NCBI RefSeq assembly: GCF_014192095.1
Contig: NZ_JACHXN010000001.1
Location: 62,001 to 126,000, forward strand
Direction of reading: 5' to 3'
Origin: Phyllobacterium trifolii
GTDB lineage: Bacteria > Pseudomonadota > Alphaproteobacteria > Rhizobiales > Rhizobiaceae
DNA length: 64,000 nucleotides
Shown here: positions 62,165 through 64,000 of the stretch, piece by piece
How positions within the stretch are numbered: the stretch's first letter is position 1
Layout of the letters: the number at the start of each line of letters is the position of its first letter
Made by a program: the position numbers and the translations under genes
Notes under the pieces: model-generated
The model's input: only the letters and a program-made list of their open reading frames with translations
Database searches by the model: none
Told to the model about the DNA's origin: nothing

Positions 62165-62238
62165 GATGAGGCTCCGATGCGCAGACCGAGACCTGTCTAA
62201 CAGACCGATTGCCATGCGACAATTGCATGAAATACCGA

Positions 62239-63132
62239 TCAGGGATGAGTTATCGAGAGGTCTCTTGGAGGTTCGACGCCAATCAGTGCGGCCCAACGTC
62301 CGGGCGTCATGCCGAAGGCTTTCTTGAATTGCCGGTTGAGATGGCTTTGGTCGGTGAATCCCGTTTCCACCGCGATCCCGGCAAGCGGTTCACCTGTCTT
62401 GATCATCTCCCGGGCCCGTTGCAGGCGCCGCATCAACAAAAAGCGATGGGGGCTCGTTGCATAGAGTGTACGGAAGTGCCGGGACAAAGCGTAGCGATCA
62501 AGGCCGCTTACCGCTTCAAGCTCATCCGATCGTACAAGGCGCAAGGCGTGCTCTTCGAGATAATCGCGTGCCAATTGCGTTTGCCGGATCGCCGGCGCGC
62601 CCAGCGGCCTTGCATGCTGTCTTGCATGCCGCGCCAAGCCGAGGGTCAGCTGTGAAACGACATCATCGACCAGTAGTTCGTCCAGCTCCTCGTCGAGATT
62701 GCCGAGAGCTGCAGCCAAGGCACCATGTAGCGCCGGATCAGCAATGACAGGATCGTTGACGAATGGCAGCGCACCTTGGCGGTCGCCCAGCGATTGCAGC
62801 GCAAGCGCCGGTTCCAGATAGAGCATGCGATAGCGCAGGCCATCATCGGTGCCGGCCGCGCCATCATGCATCTCGTCGGGATGGATTACGATGATATTGC
62901 CGGGCATGCTATGGCGCCGTTCTCCGCGATACCAGAACGTCTGCACGCCGTGCAGCGTAACGCCGATCGCATAGGTGTCGTGCCGGTGCAAATCATAGGC
63001 ATTACCGGCGAACCGCGCTTCGATACGCTCAAGGCCCGGATTGGACGGCGCAGATGTAATTGCGTCCTGCGCGGGAAGTTTGCACAAACGTCCAAGACCA
63101 CGCGCGGCCTCTGCGCCTAAAACGTCTTGCAT
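62239..63132 (-). CDS. AraC-family transcriptional regulator
   Basis: A 297-residue regulator with an N-terminal cupin-type sensing domain (FAGNAYDLHRHDTYAIGVTL, then PGNIIVIHPDEMHDG) and a C-terminal double helix-turn-helix (VSGLDRYALSRHFRTLYATS, then AIAVETGFTDQSHLNRQFKK). The group often controls LysE-type exporters or adjacent enzymes. ATG 63132 has GAGTGAG upstream. It is divergent to the DUF2000 gene, its likely target, with 37 bp between. Confidence 0.88.
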   Translation of the reverse strand: MQDVLGAEAARGLGRLCKLPAQDAITSAPSNPGLERIEARFAGNAYDLHRHDTYAIGVTLHGVQTFWYRGERRHSMPGNIIVIHPDEMHDGAAGTDDGLRYRMLYLEPALALQSLGDRQGALPFVNDPVIADPALHGALAAALGNLDEELDELLVDDVVSQLTLGLARHARQHARPLGAPAIRQTQLARDYLEEHALRLVRSDELEAVSGLDRYALSRHFRTLYATSPHRFLLMRRLQRAREMIKTGEPLAGIAVETGFTDQSHLNRQFKKAFGMTPGRWAALIGVEPPRDLSITHP

Positions 63133-63169
63133 AAGCTCACTCTTCCATGACTGACGGAGAATTATATCG

Positions 63170-63577
63170 ATGTTCGATACCAAAATTGCAATCGTATTGC
63201 GAAACGACATGGCGCCATGGCAGGCATTGAATGTGACAGCGTTTCTGACAAGCGGCATTGTTGCGCAATCGCCCGACGTGATCGGTGAGCCTTATCGTGA
63301 CAGGGCCGGGAACACTTACAATCCGCTTTCCATCCAGCCTGTGATTGTGCTGGCGGCAGATCAGGCAACGATTTCAAATATTCACCGGCGTTCGCTCGAA
63401 CGCGACATCAAAACCTGTCTCTATATCGAGGAGATGTTCTCGACTGGCCACGACGCGGCCAACCGTGCTGTCTTTGCACAATTCGCGCCGGATGACGCAA
63501 AGGTCGTCGGCATCGCCATGCGAGCCGACAAGAAACTGGTCGACAAGATTACCAAAGGCGCCAGAATGCATCCATGA
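63170..63577 (+). CDS. DUF2000 family protein
   Basis: A 135-residue cytosolic protein. DUF2000 proteins have a PTH2-like fold; a conserved start is seen as KIAIVLRNDMAPWQALNVTA, followed by FLTSGIVAQSPDVIGEPYRD and IQPVIVLAADQATISNIH. Peptidyl-tRNA hydrolase activity is not shown for the group. It is divergent from an AraC regulator (37 bp), an arrangement that suggests control by it. It converges on the YqaA-like gene, 7 bp away. Confidence 0.8.
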   Translation: MFDTKIAIVLRNDMAPWQALNVTAFLTSGIVAQSPDVIGEPYRDRAGNTYNPLSIQPVIVLAADQATISNIHRRSLERDIKTCLYIEEMFSTGHDAANRAVFAQFAPDDAKVVGIAMRADKKLVDKITKGARMHP

Positions 63578-63584
63578 AAGCAGT

Positions 63585-64000
63585 TCAAAAGCCCGTTGTG
63601 ATTGCAAAAACCACGAGGTAGCGGGCAATCTTGGCAATCGCCACAAGTACAACGAAACTGAGCAAGGGTTCCCGCAGAGCGCCCGCAACCACTGTCAGCG
63701 GATCGCCAATGATCGGGGCCCAGCTCAAGAGCAGCGTCCACCTGCCATAACGATGATACCAGGAGGCGGCGCGATCGAGCTGCGCGTGGCTGGCGGGAAA
63801 CCATTTGCGGCCGCGAAACCTGTCAATTCCGCGGCCAAGCAGCCAGTTGACCACCGAGCCAAGGACGTTACCGATACTGGCCACCGCTATCAGCGCTGCC
63901 GGCGAATATGAGTTGCTAAGGAGAAGTCCGGCGAGTGCCGCCTCCGACTGCATCGGAAGGACAGTCGCCGCAGCGAAGGCTATTGCGAATAGCCCAGCAT
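63585..64000 (-). CDS. YqaA/DedA-like membrane protein (5' end outside window)
   Basis: The frame runs off the window: in-frame codons before 63953 read as a hydrophobic segment (LFAIAFAAATVLP) typical of the first helix of YqaA-type SNARE-associated proteins, so the ATG at 63953 is internal and the true start lies beyond 64000. The visible 138 residues include SIGNVLGSVVNWLLGRGID and the conserved HRYGRWTLLLSWAPIIGDP with the Arg/Gly/Pro pattern of the DedA superfamily (lipid or small-molecule flipping). Confidence 0.82.
   Translation of the reverse strand, partial: AGLFAIAFAAATVLPMQSEAALAGLLLSNSYSPAALIAVASIGNVLGSVVNWLLGRGIDRFRGRKWFPASHAQLDRAASWYHRYGRWTLLLSWAPIIGDPLTVVAGALREPLLSFVVLVAIAKIARYLVVFAITTGF

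Overview
The window looks like a chromosomal piece of an alphaproteobacterium of the order Hyphomicrobiales (Rhizobiales), probably in or near the Brucellaceae/Phyllobacteriaceae. The basis is a phosphatidylcholine synthase gene (pcs), an invasion-associated locus B protein, an HspQ homologue, two DUF982 proteins (a rhizobial family), a Mur-like box in front of mntH, and the core order gyrA-coaD-ppiA/ppiB-queA-tgt. No rRNA is present and the species cannot be fixed from the sequence alone.

Layout. 1-20.4 kb is core genome: qor/pcs, a UbiH-type hydroxylase, manganese importer mntH, an AEC transporter, hspQ, an IalB protein, a peptide-type solute-binding protein with a DsbA-like oxidoreductase, then mfd-sdhE facing recG, a cupin, glmS, glmU and ccdA. 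A 277-bp MITE-like element lies between sdhE and recG and ends 9 bp before the recG start codon. At 20.65 kb a tRNA-Lys(TTT) gene is followed by about 5.3 kb of accessory DNA: small lipoprotein and membrane proteins, two coiled-coil proteins divergent from an HTH gene across a perfect palindrome, an orphan phage terminase small subunit, a Cys-rich zinc-type protein and two DUF982 proteins. No integrase is visible, so this reads as a decayed prophage, satellite or island.

26-30.5 kb holds a c-type cytochrome, a membrane protein, and an NmrA/LysR divergent pair. 30.5-43.7 kb is an apparently complete ectoine/5-hydroxyectoine uptake and catabolism cluster. The plus-strand arm is enuR-ehuABCD-eutABCDE. 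The minus-strand arm is asnC(doeX)-ssd(doeC)-atf(doeD), to which a zinc-free alcohol/quinone dehydrogenase gene is closely appended. Import by EhuABCD, conversion of hydroxyectoine to ectoine by EutABC, ring opening and deacetylation by EutD/EutE, and transamination and oxidation by Atf/Ssd would lead to aspartate. A pair of near-identical 12-bp direct repeats before ehuA, with an inverted copy over the enuR start, is a candidate EnuR operator.

43.7-52.5 kb carries a two-component system facing two small exported proteins (with a 21-bp-offset direct repeat between them), a GlsB-type membrane protein, and an RND efflux pump operon divergent from its TetR regulator across a perfect 16-bp palindrome. 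52.5-59.5 kb is the tgt-queA-ppiB-ppiA-coaD-gyrA block. GyrA has Ala where the quinolone-contacting Ser normally sits. 59.8-64 kb has a MarC protein, a small exported protein, a type II NADH dehydrogenase, an AraC regulator, a DUF2000 protein and the 3' part of a YqaA/DedA-like membrane protein cut by the window edge.
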